The notes under the pieces: model-generated
Told to the model about the DNA's origin: nothing
The model's input: the letters and a program-made list of their open reading frames with translations, nothing else
Databases searched by the model: none
Translations under genes and position numbers: made by a program
Shown: one piece after another, positions 1-8,656 of the stretch
How positions within the stretch are numbered: position 1 is the stretch's first letter
Layout of the letters: the number at the start of each line of letters is the position of its first letter
Assembly (NCBI GenBank): GCA_024398105.1
Contig: JAKSJP010000015.1
Location: forward strand, 1-56,901
Reading direction: 5' to 3'
DNA from: Bacteroidales bacterium
GTDB taxonomy: Bacteria; Bacteroidota; Bacteroidia; Bacteroidales; UBA932
DNA length: 56,901 nucleotides

Positions 1-55
<55 letters not shown>

Positions 56-65
56 GTTGGGATTA

Positions 66-96
66 CAAAGGTACGCCAATTTTCTTTACTTCCAAA
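66..96 (-). promoter_or_regulatory. Bacteroidota-type promoter of tRNA-Gly
   Basis: On the minus strand TTTG (93-96) is followed after exactly 19 bases by TACCTTTG (66-73), matching the Bacteroidota consensus TTTG / TAnnTTTG. The tRNA 5' end lies 10 bases downstream of the -7 box. This is the best promoter match in the window and sets the expected spacing for the others. Confidence 0.75.
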
Positions 97-150
97 TCTT
101 TTTCGAAAAAATTTCAAAAAAAGTTGAAAAAAGTGACGTAACCCCTGAAA

Positions 151-1185
151 TTATACCTCCACACAAGTATTGAACTCCTTCAGGAACCTCATATCGTTCT
201 CGAAGTAGTGGCGAAGATCGTTGACCTGCCACTTGAGCATAGCGATTCTCTCTACACCCATACCGAATGCGAAACCGCTGTACTTGTGAGAATCGATTCC
301 TGATGCCTCGAGGACGTTAGGGTCTACCATGCCGCAGCCGAGGATCTCGAGCCAGCCTGTACCCTTACATATATTACATCCCTTTCCATGGCAGATGTTG
401 CAGCTTACGTCAACCTCGGCCGATGGCTCAGTGAACGGGAAGTATGAAGGCCTCATTCGGATTTCTGTCTCAGCTCCGAACATCTCTCTTGCGAAGAGGA
501 GGATTGCCTGCTTGAGGTCAGCGAAGGTCACGTTCTCATCGACGTAGAGACCCTCGATCTGATGGAAGATACAGTGGGCACGGGCAGAGATGGCCTCGTT
601 CCTGAACACACGGCCCGGACATACCACACGGATAGGCAGGGACTGCTTCTCCATGGTGCGTACCTGTACGCTGGAAGTATGGGTCCTGAGGAGGAGCGGG
701 TTAGGATGGCCTGTCGACACGAAGAATGTGTCCTGCATGTCACGTGCAGGGTGGTTAGGAGGGAAGTTGAGGGCCTCGAATACATGGTAGTCGTCCTCGA
801 TCTCCGGTCCTTCAGCGACATCGTAGCCGAACTTGCGGAAGATGTTGATGATCTCCTGGCGAGCGATTGATACAGGATGGCGCGAGCCAAGTGTCATAGG
901 GTCACCTGGAAGTGTAGCGTCCTCCTTCTTTCCACCGGCTGAAGACGAAGAAGCCACTGAACCCTTGAGTTCCTCGAGCTTCTCTGTAACAGCCTTCTTG
1001 AGAAGGTTGAGCTTCTGGCCGAACTCTCTCTTGAGTTCCGGCGACACTGTCCTGAAATCTTCGAAGAGCTTTGTAACCTCGCCCTTCTTGCCGAGAAGGC
1101 GGACTCTTGCCTCCTCTACCTCCTTCTCTGTCTGGCACTTAAGGCCTGCCAGTTCAGAGAGAATTCTTTCTATATCTTCTTTCAT
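151..1185 (-). CDS. pheS: Phenylalanine--tRNA ligase alpha subunit
   Basis: Catalytic subunit of cytoplasmic phenylalanyl-tRNA synthetase; with PheT it charges tRNA-Phe using ATP. The 344-residue length is normal. The first 90 or so residues form the tRNA-binding coiled coil. The class II catalytic core follows, with RHPVSIARQEI, the FHQIEGLYVD segment (motif 2 region) and GMGVERIAML (motif 3) at about 308-317. A cysteine-rich CNICHGKGCNICKG segment at about 262-278 replaces the usual short loop and could bind zinc; similar loops occur in other PheS proteins. pheT is not adjacent, which is common in this phylum. The ATG at 1185 is the only sensible start and precedes the coiled coil directly. 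Confidence 0.97.
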   Translation of the reverse strand: MKEDIERILSELAGLKCQTEKEVEEARVRLLGKKGEVTKLFEDFRTVSPELKREFGQKLNLLKKAVTEKLEELKGSVASSSSAGGKKEDATLPGDPMTLGSRHPVSIARQEIINIFRKFGYDVAEGPEIEDDYHVFEALNFPPNHPARDMQDTFFVSTGHPNPLLLRTHTSSVQVRTMEKQSLPIRVVCPGRVFRNEAISARAHCIFHQIEGLYVDENVTFADLKQAILLFAREMFGAETEIRMRPSYFPFTEPSAEVDVSCNICHGKGCNICKGTGWLEILGCGMVDPNVLEASGIDSHKYSGFAFGMGVERIAMLKWQVNDLRHYFENDMRFLKEFNTCVEV

Positions 1186-1212
1186 TTTCGTTGATTTTCA
1201 ATTTCGGAATTG

Positions 1213-1220
1213 CAAAAATA
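1213..1220 (-). promoter_or_regulatory. Possible -7 box for pheS
   Basis: TATTTTTG on the minus strand fits TAnnTTTG and lies 27 bases before the pheS ATG. No TTTG is found at the -33 distance, so this is only half a promoter. It abuts the stop codon of the upstream small gene. Confidence 0.35.
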
Positions 1221-1221
1221 A

Positions 1222-1629
1222 CTATTTATTACGCTTCTGCGCACGTTTTTCTCTGGCTTTCTGCAATTTTCCAGCTCCAGACTTGAGATATTTAGCCCAC
1301 TGATCCTCAGTGAAGAAGCGCTTGTAGGCCGCATCGATCCTGTCGGCCCACCTGTCACGGGCCGCCTGATAGATGTCGACATTCTCGACCTTTGATGCCT
1401 GGAGAGTCTTCAGCTCTGCCATCAGACCGTCGTAGTCGTGCTGAAGCGTAGAGTCTACATAGAAGGACTGCCAGCCCTCAAGGTCAAGAAGGTCAGTAAG
1501 CCTTTCTGTCTCGGATTCAGCATACTCCGCAGCAGTCTTTTCCTTCTGCTGGGTCTGCGCCAGAGCCACATTCTGTGACATCAGGAGCATAGCTGCCAAA
1601 CCTATAATGGCCAAAAACATCTGCCTCAT
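1222..1629 (-). CDS. Small secreted protein of unknown function
   Basis: A 135-residue protein that I do not recognise. Residues 1-24 form a signal peptide ending VALA before Q25, so it is exported to the periplasm or beyond. There is no lipobox cysteine. The mature part is highly charged and predicted helical, starts acidic (about 30-60) and ends in a very basic tail rich in lysine and arginine. The phrase FFTEDQWAKYLKSGAGK resembles the helical 'TPEQ' segments of Spy/CpxP-like periplasmic proteins, but I would not assign it to that family. It lies 36 bases upstream of pheS and reads the same way, so the two could share a transcript. The ATG at 1629 directly precedes the signal peptide. Confidence 0.8.
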   Translation of the reverse strand: MRQMFLAIIGLAAMLLMSQNVALAQTQQKEKTAAEYAESETERLTDLLDLEGWQSFYVDSTLQHDYDGLMAELKTLQASKVENVDIYQAARDRWADRIDAAYKRFFTEDQWAKYLKSGAGKLQKAREKRAQKRNK

Positions 1630-1644
1630 ACCAAAAATATTTCT

Positions 1645-1652
1645 TAAATTTG
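1645..1652 (+). promoter_or_regulatory. Possible -7 box for the C69 dipeptidase
   Basis: TAAATTTG matches TAnnTTTG and ends 28 bases before the ATG at 1681. No clear -33 TTTG is present at the expected distance. Confidence 0.4.
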
Positions 1653-1665
1653 TAATCCTAACTTA

Positions 1666-1696
1666 CAAAAGTAATAATTTATGCACGGAAAAGCAA
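1666..1696 (-). promoter_or_regulatory. Possible promoter of the small secreted protein
   Basis: On the minus strand TTG (1694-1696) is followed after 20 bases by TACTTTTG (1666-1673), which fits the Bacteroidota consensus apart from the first T of TTTG. It points at the ATG at 1629 with an untranslated leader of about 30 bases. It overlaps the first codons of the divergent dipeptidase gene. Confidence 0.45.
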
Positions 1697-3498
1697 TAAT
1701 CAGCACCGCCCTTATGGCAGCAGCATGCATTTTCTCGTCTATGAAGACCGATGCCTGCACAAATGTCATCGTAACGAAGGGCGCAAGCGCTGACGGATCG
1801 ATACTTGTTTCCTACGCGGCAGACTCCCACTCTCTCTACGGAGAACTCTACTTCCAGGCCGCTACAGACTGGAAGCCAGGCTCTACCAGGAAGATCTACG
1901 ACTGGGACTCAGGACGCTACCTCGGTGAGATCGAGCAGGTTCCTCACACCTACAAGCGCGTCGGTAACATGAACGAGCACCAGCTCATCATCGCCGAGAC
2001 GACCTTCGGCGGACGAGAGGAGCTCTGGGACAAGAGAGGCTCCATCGACTATGGTTCCCTCATCTATATCGCACTCGAGCGTTGCAAGACAGCCAAGGAA
2101 GCGATCCAGCTTATCTCCGACCTTGCCAACGAATACGGCTATTACTCTGAAGGCGAATCCCTTACCATCGCAGACAAGAACGAGGTCTGGATCATGGAGA
2201 TCATCGGCAAGGGTACTCTCATGAAGAACGGCCGCAACCTCAACAAGGGAATCGTCTGGGTAGCCAGAAGAGTCCCTGACGGATACGTGACCTGCCACGC
2301 AAACCAGGCGCGCATCAGCACATTCCCTCTCCATGACCCCGAGAACTGCCTCTACTCAAAGGACGTCATCAGCTTCGCAAGGAGCAAGGGCTATTTCGAG
2401 GGCGAGGACGACGAGTTCAGCTTCTGCGACGCATACGCACCGCTTGACTTCGGTGCGATGAGAGGCTGCGAGGCTCGAGTATGGAGCGCATTCAACATAA
2501 TCAGCAACGGCTGGTTCAGCTTCGAGGACGAGAGCGGACGCATCGTCACCAGAGACGCATACGAGTTCCTTGACTATGCGATGGGCTATGACACCACCAA
2601 GAGGCTCCCTCTCTTCATCCAGCCAGCCAAGAAGCTGACCGTCAAGGATGTAGCCGACGTCATGAGAGACCACTACGAGGGTACCCCTATGGATATGACC
2701 CAGGACATCGGCGCAGGCGGAAACGCACTTCCATACAGATGGAGGCCTATGGGATTCGAGTATGAAGGAAAGAAATACACCAACGAAAGGGCGATCGCCA
2801 CACAGCAGACCGGATTCTGGTTCGTAGGACAGTCACGCGGAGCGTTCCCTGACGTCATCGGAGGAATCATCTGGTTCGGTACCGACGACGCTGCAACCTC
2901 ATACATCACTCCTATCTACACAAGCACCAACAAGGTTCCAAAGTGTTTCCAGGAGGGCAACGGAGACATACTCACATACTCTGAGACCTCTTCGTTCTGG
3001 ATGAACAACCGCATCTCGAACGCTTGCTACAAGATGTACAACCACATGGCTCCATACGTCAGGAAGGAGATCGACGCCTTCGAGAACGAGCAGCTCAGGC
3101 TTGTGCATCTGAACGACAACGCCGCGCTCGACCTCTACCGCGCCGCTGCAGACAAGGAGATCACCAAGGCACAGAAGAAAGGCTATGACTTCGATCCTAA
3201 GGAGGAGACCGGAGATGTATTCGCCTCGGTCAAGAAGCAGCTTACAAAATACTCAGTCAACACCGCACAGAGTCAGTTCGAGAAATGGAGCAACCTTGAG
3301 AAGACCCTCCTAGTGAAGTTCATCGACGGCAACATCAAGCCTCAGGACGAGAACGGCAAGTTCCTCCACAGCGAGGAATCAGTCCATCTACCTGCAAGCA
3401 TCGAGCAGCCAGGCTACACAGAGTACTGGAAAGAGGCCGTAGCCCACTTCCACGGCGACGTCATCGAGGAAGTAGAGTACGAGACAGAAGAAGAATAG
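1681..3498 (+). CDS. Secreted C69 (PepD-like) dipeptidase
   Basis: A 605-residue Ntn-hydrolase of peptidase family C69 (PF03577), which cleaves dipeptides. A signal peptide of about 25 residues ends ...KTDA, and Cys26 in ACTNVIVTKGASADGS becomes the N-terminal nucleophile after processing, as in this family. Further family markers are NMNEHQLIIAETTFGG and the later NWMN-like segment SSFWMNNRISN near 435-445. The protein is longer than cytosolic PepD, as usual for secreted Bacteroidales members, and ends in an acidic tail. It probably acts in the periplasm or at the surface. The next gene is convergent and ends only one base away, with no terminator in between. A second, divergent copy sits at 37407-39047. 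Confidence 0.93.
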   Translation: MHGKAIISTALMAAACIFSSMKTDACTNVIVTKGASADGSILVSYAADSHSLYGELYFQAATDWKPGSTRKIYDWDSGRYLGEIEQVPHTYKRVGNMNEHQLIIAETTFGGREELWDKRGSIDYGSLIYIALERCKTAKEAIQLISDLANEYGYYSEGESLTIADKNEVWIMEIIGKGTLMKNGRNLNKGIVWVARRVPDGYVTCHANQARISTFPLHDPENCLYSKDVISFARSKGYFEGEDDEFSFCDAYAPLDFGAMRGCEARVWSAFNIISNGWFSFEDESGRIVTRDAYEFLDYAMGYDTTKRLPLFIQPAKKLTVKDVADVMRDHYEGTPMDMTQDIGAGGNALPYRWRPMGFEYEGKKYTNERAIATQQTGFWFVGQSRGAFPDVIGGIIWFGTDDAATSYITPIYTSTNKVPKCFQEGNGDILTYSETSSFWMNNRISNACYKMYNHMAPYVRKEIDAFENEQLRLVHLNDNAALDLYRAAADKEITKAQKKGYDFDPKEETGDVFASVKKQLTKYSVNTAQSQFEKWSNLEKTLLVKFIDGNIKPQDENGKFLHSEESVHLPASIEQPGYTEYWKEAVAHFHGDVIEEVEYETEEE

Positions 3499-3499
3499 A

Positions 3500-4828
3500 C
3501 TACATATCCGACAAGGTAAACAGCCTTGTATCAACGGAATAACCCCACAGAGGCCCGTCCTTCAAAGCGTTCGCGCGACTGAGGAACGGGTCTTTCTCGA
3601 ATGTCTCCGCGTCCATCTCCACATCCGCCACGAGAGCATGCTTCCCGCTCCTGTCGAGACCCACGATATCCAGCTCGTACACCTTCTCGCGTCCTGACTT
3701 CCAGTCACCTCCGATCTCGGTCATACCGTTCTCCTGCGCGAACTTCTCACGGAAATAACGCCTCAGCACATGCTTCGCATAAGTCCGGGAGTCTCTGTCC
3801 ATGGTACCGAGAAGGGCTGGCCAGTTCCCTGTCTCGACCAGGTCCCTGAAGGCCTCGACATACCTGAGCCAGCAGTCGGTCATCTGGTCGGCGATCTCAT
3901 AACGGACGACGTTACGGCTCTTCGGGTCGGCAAGCACCGGACGGGTCTTGACGACAAGGCCATATTCGTTCTCAAGCTTGGCAAGATGGCCGCCGACGAT
4001 TATGCCTCCAAGCCTTTCCTCGAGTTCGCCCAAGGTCTTAGGACCCGTCGCAATCAGCTGCAGCAGAGAGAGATAGACCTCGCTGTTGTGGCCAAGGAGA
4101 GCGTAGAGCATGCTGCGGATTTCCCAGATGTACGGCGATCCGTCGCGGAAGAAGAGCTTAAGGAGCTCGTCCTTGGTGAGAGCGTTGTTGTCAAGCGCAT
4201 AGGAGACGAACTTAGGGCATCCGCCGGTCAGCATATATAATATATATAGGTCTTCGCAGGTCCATTTCCTGCCGCTGGCATCGAGGCAGGCCTTCATGTC
4301 GGCTACGCTCAGGAAGTCAAGATGGATCTTCATGTCAAGCGTATTCAGAAGAGGTGAGCCCGGAGCGTCGAAGATGCTCTCCGCGTGGAGCGGATTGGAC
4401 ATGGTCAGCACGAGATTCACATTGGAGTCCTTCCTGTGGTTCTTCCAATAGGACCTGAGGACCTTGAAATAACCCGGATTCCTGCGCATCAGCTCATCGA
4501 AATCCTCAAGGACGACAGTCATAGGATTCTCGTCCGACACGCTGAAGATATAGTCCATCAGCTGACGGAAGTCGGAGGCTGACTCCGGAGCCTGGAGTCC
4601 AAGCTTTGAAGACAGCTGCCCGGCGAACTCCTCCAGCTGGAGCACATCGGTCTTTCCAGTCAGCCTGAAATACAGGAAAGGCTTGTCCGAATAGGCCTCG
4701 GAGATGAGAGCCGTCTTTCCGGACAAGCGTTTTCCTGTAACAAGTGTCATTCTGCTGAACTGTTCCTCAGAAAGCCATCTCTGACGTCTAAGTAGTTCTA
4801 TTTCACTATTTCGCGACAGTAATTTCAT
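3500..4828 (-). CDS. AAA-type ATPase with DUF234-like C-terminus
   Basis: A 442-residue cytoplasmic ATP-binding protein of the archaeal-type ATPase family, widespread in Bacteroidales and of unknown role. Walker A is GKRLSGKT at 32-39 and Walker B VVLEDFDE at about 105-112. A winged-helix-like segment follows (about 240-300). The C-terminal part matches DUF234 (PF03008), a region related to PD-(D/E)xK nucleases: YELDIVGLD is present, but where active relatives have E-x-K this protein has VADVEMD, so nuclease activity looks lost. Start chosen at the ATG at 4828, 12 residues before a conserved-looking LLRRQ helix. It follows clpB at 57 bases but has its own candidate -7 box. Whether it is a housekeeping or a transferred gene cannot be judged here. 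Confidence 0.85.
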   Translation of the reverse strand: MKLLSRNSEIELLRRQRWLSEEQFSRMTLVTGKRLSGKTALISEAYSDKPFLYFRLTGKTDVLQLEEFAGQLSSKLGLQAPESASDFRQLMDYIFSVSDENPMTVVLEDFDELMRRNPGYFKVLRSYWKNHRKDSNVNLVLTMSNPLHAESIFDAPGSPLLNTLDMKIHLDFLSVADMKACLDASGRKWTCEDLYILYMLTGGCPKFVSYALDNNALTKDELLKLFFRDGSPYIWEIRSMLYALLGHNSEVYLSLLQLIATGPKTLGELEERLGGIIVGGHLAKLENEYGLVVKTRPVLADPKSRNVVRYEIADQMTDCWLRYVEAFRDLVETGNWPALLGTMDRDSRTYAKHVLRRYFREKFAQENGMTEIGGDWKSGREKVYELDIVGLDRSGKHALVADVEMDAETFEKDPFLSRANALKDGPLWGYSVDTRLFTLSDM

Positions 4829-4848
4829 ACATATTAAATTAACTGACG

Positions 4849-4856
4849 CAAATTTA
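4849..4856 (-). promoter_or_regulatory. Possible -7 box for the DUF234-type ATPase
   Basis: TAAATTTG on the minus strand, 20 bases before the ATG at 4828, fits TAnnTTTG. No TTTG at the -33 distance. It suggests that the ATPase can be transcribed separately from clpB. Confidence 0.4.
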
Positions 4857-4885
4857 TGTATAAATCAGGGATTTTGGAAGCCTTT

Positions 4886-7018
4886 TCAGGCATTCCTCAT
4901 CACCACCTGGTCGTCCTGGACGTCAACGACGATCTCCGAGTCCTTGCGGACGGTTCCGCGGAGGATTGCCATCGCCAGCTGGTTGACAAGTTCCCTCTGC
5001 ATGAGCCTCTTCACAGGACGGGCGCCGTAGGCAGGGTCATATCCCTTGTGCGACATGTAGTCCTCGAAGGCAGATGTGAAGGAAATCCTGACTCCGTCCT
5101 CGGAGAGCTTGCGGCCGAGGGCCTCCATCTGGATGTGGAGGATGTCCCTGATGTCGTCCTCGCTCAGCGGCTCGAACATTATGACCTCGTCGATCCTGTT
5201 GAGGAATTCCGGCCTTACCGTCCTTCTGAGGATCTCGAGGACGCGCGAACGGCAATCATCGAGACCTGCCTTCGAGCCGGTACCATGGTCCTTGATGTAG
5301 TCCTGGATGACGTCAGAGCCGACATTCGAGGTCATGATGAGGATCGTGTTCTTGAAATCGACCGTCCTGCCCTTGTTGTCGGTAAGCCTGCCGTCGTCAA
5401 GCACCTGCAGAAGCACGTTGAAGACGTCCGGATGGGCTTTTTCGATCTCGTCGAGCAATACGACAGAGTATGGCTTGCGGCGGACTGCCTCGGTCAGCTG
5501 TCCTCCCTCGTCGTATCCCACGTATCCTGGAGGCGCACCGACGAGACGGCTGACTGTATGGCGTTCCTGGTACTCGGACATGTCGATTCGGGTGATCATG
5601 TTCTCATCGTTGAAGAGGAATTCGGCCAGAGCCTTGGCAAGCTCGGTCTTACCTACGCCGGTAGTTCCCATGAAAAGGAAGGATCCGATCGGGCGCTTCT
5701 CGTTGGAGAGGCCTGCACGGTTGCGGCGGACTGCGTCTGAGACAGCCTCGATCGCCTGCTGCTGGCCTACGACTCTCCTGTGGAGGGCATCTTCCATCCT
5801 GAGGAGCTTCTCTTTCTCGCTCTCGAGCATTCTCTTGACCGGGATGCCGGTCCACTTCGCCACGACTTCGGCGATGTCTTCAGGGGTAACCGCCTCTGTG
5901 ACAATAGGATCCTCGATGGCGGCCTGCTTCGCAGTCAGTTCGTCGATGGTCTTCTTAGCGTCGGCCATACGACCGTATCTGAGCTCTGCGACCTTGCCAT
6001 AGTCCCCGGCCCTTTCGGCTGCCTGAGCCTCGATCTTGTAGTTCTCAAGGTTCTGGCGGGCGGTCTGAAGGGACGAGAGTATCTCCTTCTCGGAGGTCCA
6101 TTTCTTCATAAGGACATCCCTCTGGCCCTGAAGGTCCTTGAGTTCAGAGTCGATCTTCTCGGACTTGAGTGAGGTTCCTTCGCGCTTGATGGCCTCTTTC
6201 TCTATCTCAAGCTGGCGTATCCTGCTGTTGAGCTCGTCTATAGGCTCCGGTACCGAGTTCATCTCGAGCCTGAGCTTGGAAGCCGCCTCGTCGATAAGGT
6301 CGATCGCCTTGTCAGGCAGGAACCTGTTGGTGATGTATCTGTGGGAGAGGTTCACTGCCGAGATCAGCGCGTCGTCCTCGATGCGTACACGGTGGTGGTT
6401 CTCGTATTTCTCCTTGAGTCCGCGGAGGATAGAGATGGATTCAGCCGGAGAAGGCTCGTCCACCATTACCATCTGGAATCGTCTTTCAAGGGCCTTGTCG
6501 GCCTCGAAGTACTTCTGGTACTCGTCGAGAGTGGTCGAACCGATGGTCCTGAGCTCACCTCTTGCGAGAGCCGGCTTGAGGATGTTGGACGCGTCCATCG
6601 CACCGGAAGACTTTCCGGCACCTACGAGCGTATGTATCTCATCGATGAAGAGGATGATCTGTCCTTCGCTGTCGATGACTTCCTTGACGACAGCCTTGAG
6701 CCTCTCCTCGAACTCTCCCTGGTACTTCGCTCCGGCGATGAGGGAACCCATGTCAAGCGAGTATACAAGGCGGTCCTTGAGGTTCTCGGGCACGTTGCCG
6801 TCCACGATTTTCTGGGCGATGCCTTCAGAGATGGCGGTCTTGCCCACTCCTGGCTCGCCTACGAGTATAGGATTGTTCTTGGTTCTTCTGCTGAGGATCT
6901 GAAGGACCCTGCGGATCTCGTCGTCCCTGCCGATGACAGGGTCGAGCTTGCCGTTTGCGGCCAGTTCATTGAGGTTGACCGCAAACCTGGTCAGGTATTG
7001 TAACTTGTTCGTTTCCAT
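4886..7018 (-). CDS. clpB: ClpB-type disaggregase lacking the N-terminal domain
   Basis: A hexameric AAA+ unfoldase that, with DnaK, rescues aggregated proteins in the cytoplasm. With the start at 7018 it has 710 residues, against about 860 for ordinary ClpB. The order is: linker, NBD1 with Walker A GEPGVGKT (about 54-61) and Walker [10 protein letters not shown] (about 122-130), a full coiled-coil M-domain (about 262-378), NBD2 with Walker A GTTGVGKT (about 451-458), and the C-terminal small domain. The M-domain separates it from ClpA and ClpC. The Clp_N repeats are absent, and the upstream sequence is only a 134-base gap before secG, so the gene is not simply mis-started. An alternative ATG four codons upstream (7030) is equally possible. 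Two hairpins lie upstream. Confidence 0.93.
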   Translation of the reverse strand: METNKLQYLTRFAVNLNELAANGKLDPVIGRDDEIRRVLQILSRRTKNNPILVGEPGVGKTAISEGIAQKIVDGNVPENLKDRLVYSLDMGSLIAGAKYQGEFEERLKAVVKEVIDSEGQIILFIDEIHTLVGAGKSSGAMDASNILKPALARGELRTIGSTTLDEYQKYFEADKALERRFQMVMVDEPSPAESISILRGLKEKYENHHRVRIEDDALISAVNLSHRYITNRFLPDKAIDLIDEAASKLRLEMNSVPEPIDELNSRIRQLEIEKEAIKREGTSLKSEKIDSELKDLQGQRDVLMKKWTSEKEILSSLQTARQNLENYKIEAQAAERAGDYGKVAELRYGRMADAKKTIDELTAKQAAIEDPIVTEAVTPEDIAEVVAKWTGIPVKRMLESEKEKLLRMEDALHRRVVGQQQAIEAVSDAVRRNRAGLSNEKRPIGSFLFMGTTGVGKTELAKALAEFLFNDENMITRIDMSEYQERHTVSRLVGAPPGYVGYDEGGQLTEAVRRKPYSVVLLDEIEKAHPDVFNVLLQVLDDGRLTDNKGRTVDFKNTILIMTSNVGSDVIQDYIKDHGTGSKAGLDDCRSRVLEILRRTVRPEFLNRIDEVIMFEPLSEDDIRDILHIQMEALGRKLSEDGVRISFTSAFEDYMSHKGYDPAYGARPVKRLMQRELVNQLAMAILRGTVRKDSEIVVDVQDDQVVMRNA

Positions 7019-7056
7019 AGTCTTTAACATTTAAGTCCAGGGTAGCATACGCCTAA

Positions 7057-7088
7057 ATAGCCGTCTGCTCCGAAGAACAAACGGCTAT
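7057..7088 (-). promoter_or_regulatory. Hairpin in the clpB leader region
   Basis: ATAGCCGTCTG (7057-7067) pairs with CAAACGGCTAT (7078-7088): an 11-bp stem with one wobble and a small inner helix around CGAA. On the clpB strand it lies 38 bases before the ATG at 7018. It lacks a long T-run, so it is not a classical intrinsic terminator. It may be a leader structure of clpB or a second stop for secG transcripts. Confidence 0.5.
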
Positions 7089-7109
7089 CGTCAAATTATA
7101 TTCCAACTA

Positions 7110-7137
7110 CCGGAATGCTGACATTTTGTCAGTCCGG
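7110..7137 (-). terminator. Hairpin terminator candidate after secG
   Basis: CCGGA-ATG-CTGACA (7110-7123) pairs with TGTCAG-TCCGG (7127-7137) around a TTT loop, giving 11 base pairs with a 3-base bulge. It begins 16 bases after the secG stop codon, as expected for the end of the sigma54-regulator/lptE/TPR/secG operon. The usual T-tract is missing, as is frequent in this phylum. Confidence 0.5.
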
Positions 7138-7152
7138 AAGGATCTGACTATA

Positions 7153-7494
7153 TTACTCAGCTGCTGCTGGATCAGCGATCTCCACTGGTGCAGAAGGGAA
7201 CTCAGGCTGCGATGCAGAAGCAGCGTTCTCGATCTGGTCGGTATAGTCGTTGGCGTTGCCAGGAGTACCGAGAGTGAATGAAGAAACGACTGAGACAACG
7301 AGGATGAAGGTTACGAGACCCCATGTGATCTTCTCGAGCATGTCTGCGGTCTGTCTAACACCGAAGGTCTGGTTTGCAGCTACGAAATTGCTTGCGAGAC
7401 CACCATCCTTTCCGTTCTGGAGAAGCACTGCGATTGTAAGAAGCACGCATGCGATAACAATCAGAGCTGTCAGAATTACGAATACTGTATTCAT
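7153..7494 (-). CDS. secG: Preprotein translocase subunit SecG
   Basis: Small inner-membrane subunit of SecYEG that assists protein export. The 113-residue protein has two membrane segments (about 3-23 and 55-77) separated by the conserved loop LLQNGKDGGLASNF and a following phenylalanine/glycine-rich stretch, the SecG signature. The tail is an alanine/proline/glutamate-rich extension typical of Bacteroidales SecG. It is the last gene of a minus-strand cluster, 10 bases after the TPR gene. Confidence 0.95.
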   Translation of the reverse strand: MNTVFVILTALIVIACVLLTIAVLLQNGKDGGLASNFVAANQTFGVRQTADMLEKITWGLVTFILVVSVVSSFTLGTPGNANDYTDQIENAASASQPEFPSAPVEIADPAAAE

Positions 7495-7504
7495 TATTAC
7501 GAAT

Positions 7505-8098
7505 TTAATTGTTTTCTATTTCTGTGATTTTTTCAATAAGGGATGCAAAGTAAGCATTTTTTTCCGGGAAATTCAAGAGAAGTTTGGAATAAATGCGTTT
7601 TGCCTGCTCGTAATAGCCCTGATCCGCGTAAATCTGGGCCAATGTCTCGGTGCAGAATTCATCGCTCACCTCGAAATCCGCGGTCTTCTCAGGAGCCTCC
7701 TGGCGCGCCTTGAAGGCGAACTTGCTGAAGACATTGTCCTCGACCCTCTTGACATTGTCGTACTGTGACTGCGAGAAATAGTCTCCGCCGACGACCCTTA
7801 CCTGACGCTCCGCCTCCGAAGTATCCTCCTTCTCCTGGATATATGACCTGAGGACAGCCTCGAGGTCCTTGTCGGAATAATCCTCCCTTGCCTCCATCCT
7901 GTAGATGTCGCTGATGAACTTCCTTGAGCCCACATACATCGCCGCGGCTCCATACTCAGCCTTTCCCCAGGCATCGCCGCCCAGCTTCGACATCCTCAGG
8001 CACAGCTCCTTACGGGCTGCACCATACCATGGATAGAGACTCACCACTCCGGCAAGCTCGTCAAGCGTAAGCTTCTTTATGTTGATATAATCGCTCAT
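7505..8098 (-). CDS. TPR protein between lptE and secG
   Basis: A 197-residue cytoplasmic-looking protein without signal peptide or membrane segment. A single recognisable tetratricopeptide repeat lies near the C-terminus (about 150-190, with ALAQIYADQGYYEQA-like spacing, here TLAQIYADQGYYEQAKRIY). The N-terminal half contains LYPWYGAARKEL and is otherwise uncharacterised. Genes of this type sit between lptE and secG in many Bacteroidales, so it is a conserved neighbour, but its function is unknown to me. Gaps are 26 bases to lptE and 10 to secG. Confidence 0.85.
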   Translation of the reverse strand: MSDYINIKKLTLDELAGVVSLYPWYGAARKELCLRMSKLGGDAWGKAEYGAAAMYVGSRKFISDIYRMEAREDYSDKDLEAVLRSYIQEKEDTSEAERQVRVVGGDYFSQSQYDNVKRVEDNVFSKFAFKARQEAPEKTADFEVSDEFCTETLAQIYADQGYYEQAKRIYSKLLLNFPEKNAYFASLIEKITEIENN

Positions 8099-8124
8099 AA
8101 GCGGGTCAGTTCAGTGTTCCTGTA

Positions 8125-8649
8125 TTACCAGTTGGCCACAGTCGCGTTCAGCACCTGTTCGCAGAGCTGCTCGACGATCTCCTCGCAGAGGCTGCTCTCA
8201 ACCGAGTCCAGAGACTGTTCAGAAGGATAGTCCGCATAGGCCGAGAACGACTTCTCGAAATCCTCGTCGGGATATCTGCGGTTGGTGTATTTAATTGATA
8301 TTGAAACTGTAAGCCTGTTCTGTGCAGCGACTTCACCGGATGTCACCGCCGTCGCCCTTACATCGTAGCCGGTGATCGAGCCTACGATCTCGAGGTCTCC
8401 GTCCATGTCCACCTGCTCGAGCTTGGTCATCTTGCGGAACTTGTCCTTGATGCCTTCGGTCATCTCCGAGGCGAGAGTAGGATTGACCCTGAGCGCCTTG
8501 TACTCGAAAAGGTCGATCGACACGGTCCTGATGCCCGGCTGGATCGAGGTACCGGAAAACGAATATATGCCGCACGAATGGAAGATCGGCATGCTGAGCA
8601 GCACGACGACAAGGGCCAGAGCCTGTCTTATGTATCTGTTTCCTTTCAC
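8125..8649 (-). CDS. lptE: LptE-family LPS-assembly lipoprotein
   Basis: A 174-residue lipoprotein; the signal sequence ends PIFHSC with the lipidated Cys26. The mature part matches the LptE family of Bacteroidota: CGIYSFSGTSI at the lipidated end, then alternating strands and two helices (about 55-75 and 145-168). LptE is the outer-membrane plug and partner of LptD and places LPS in the outer leaflet. It lies 7 bases downstream of the sigma54 regulator gene and is probably co-transcribed with it. I am sure of the lipoprotein call and fairly sure of the family. Confidence 0.85.
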   Translation of the reverse strand: MKGNRYIRQALALVVVLLSMPIFHSCGIYSFSGTSIQPGIRTVSIDLFEYKALRVNPTLASEMTEGIKDKFRKMTKLEQVDMDGDLEIVGSITGYDVRATAVTSGEVAAQNRLTVSISIKYTNRRYPDEDFEKSFSAYADYPSEQSLDSVESSLCEEIVEQLCEQVLNATVANW

Positions 8650-8656
8650 TTTCCGT

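Noticed and set aside
4886-7030. Frameshift or assembly break that removed the ClpB N-domain
   Set aside because: Upstream lies an ordinary intergenic gap with hairpins and then intact secG; no Clp_N remnant is found in any frame.
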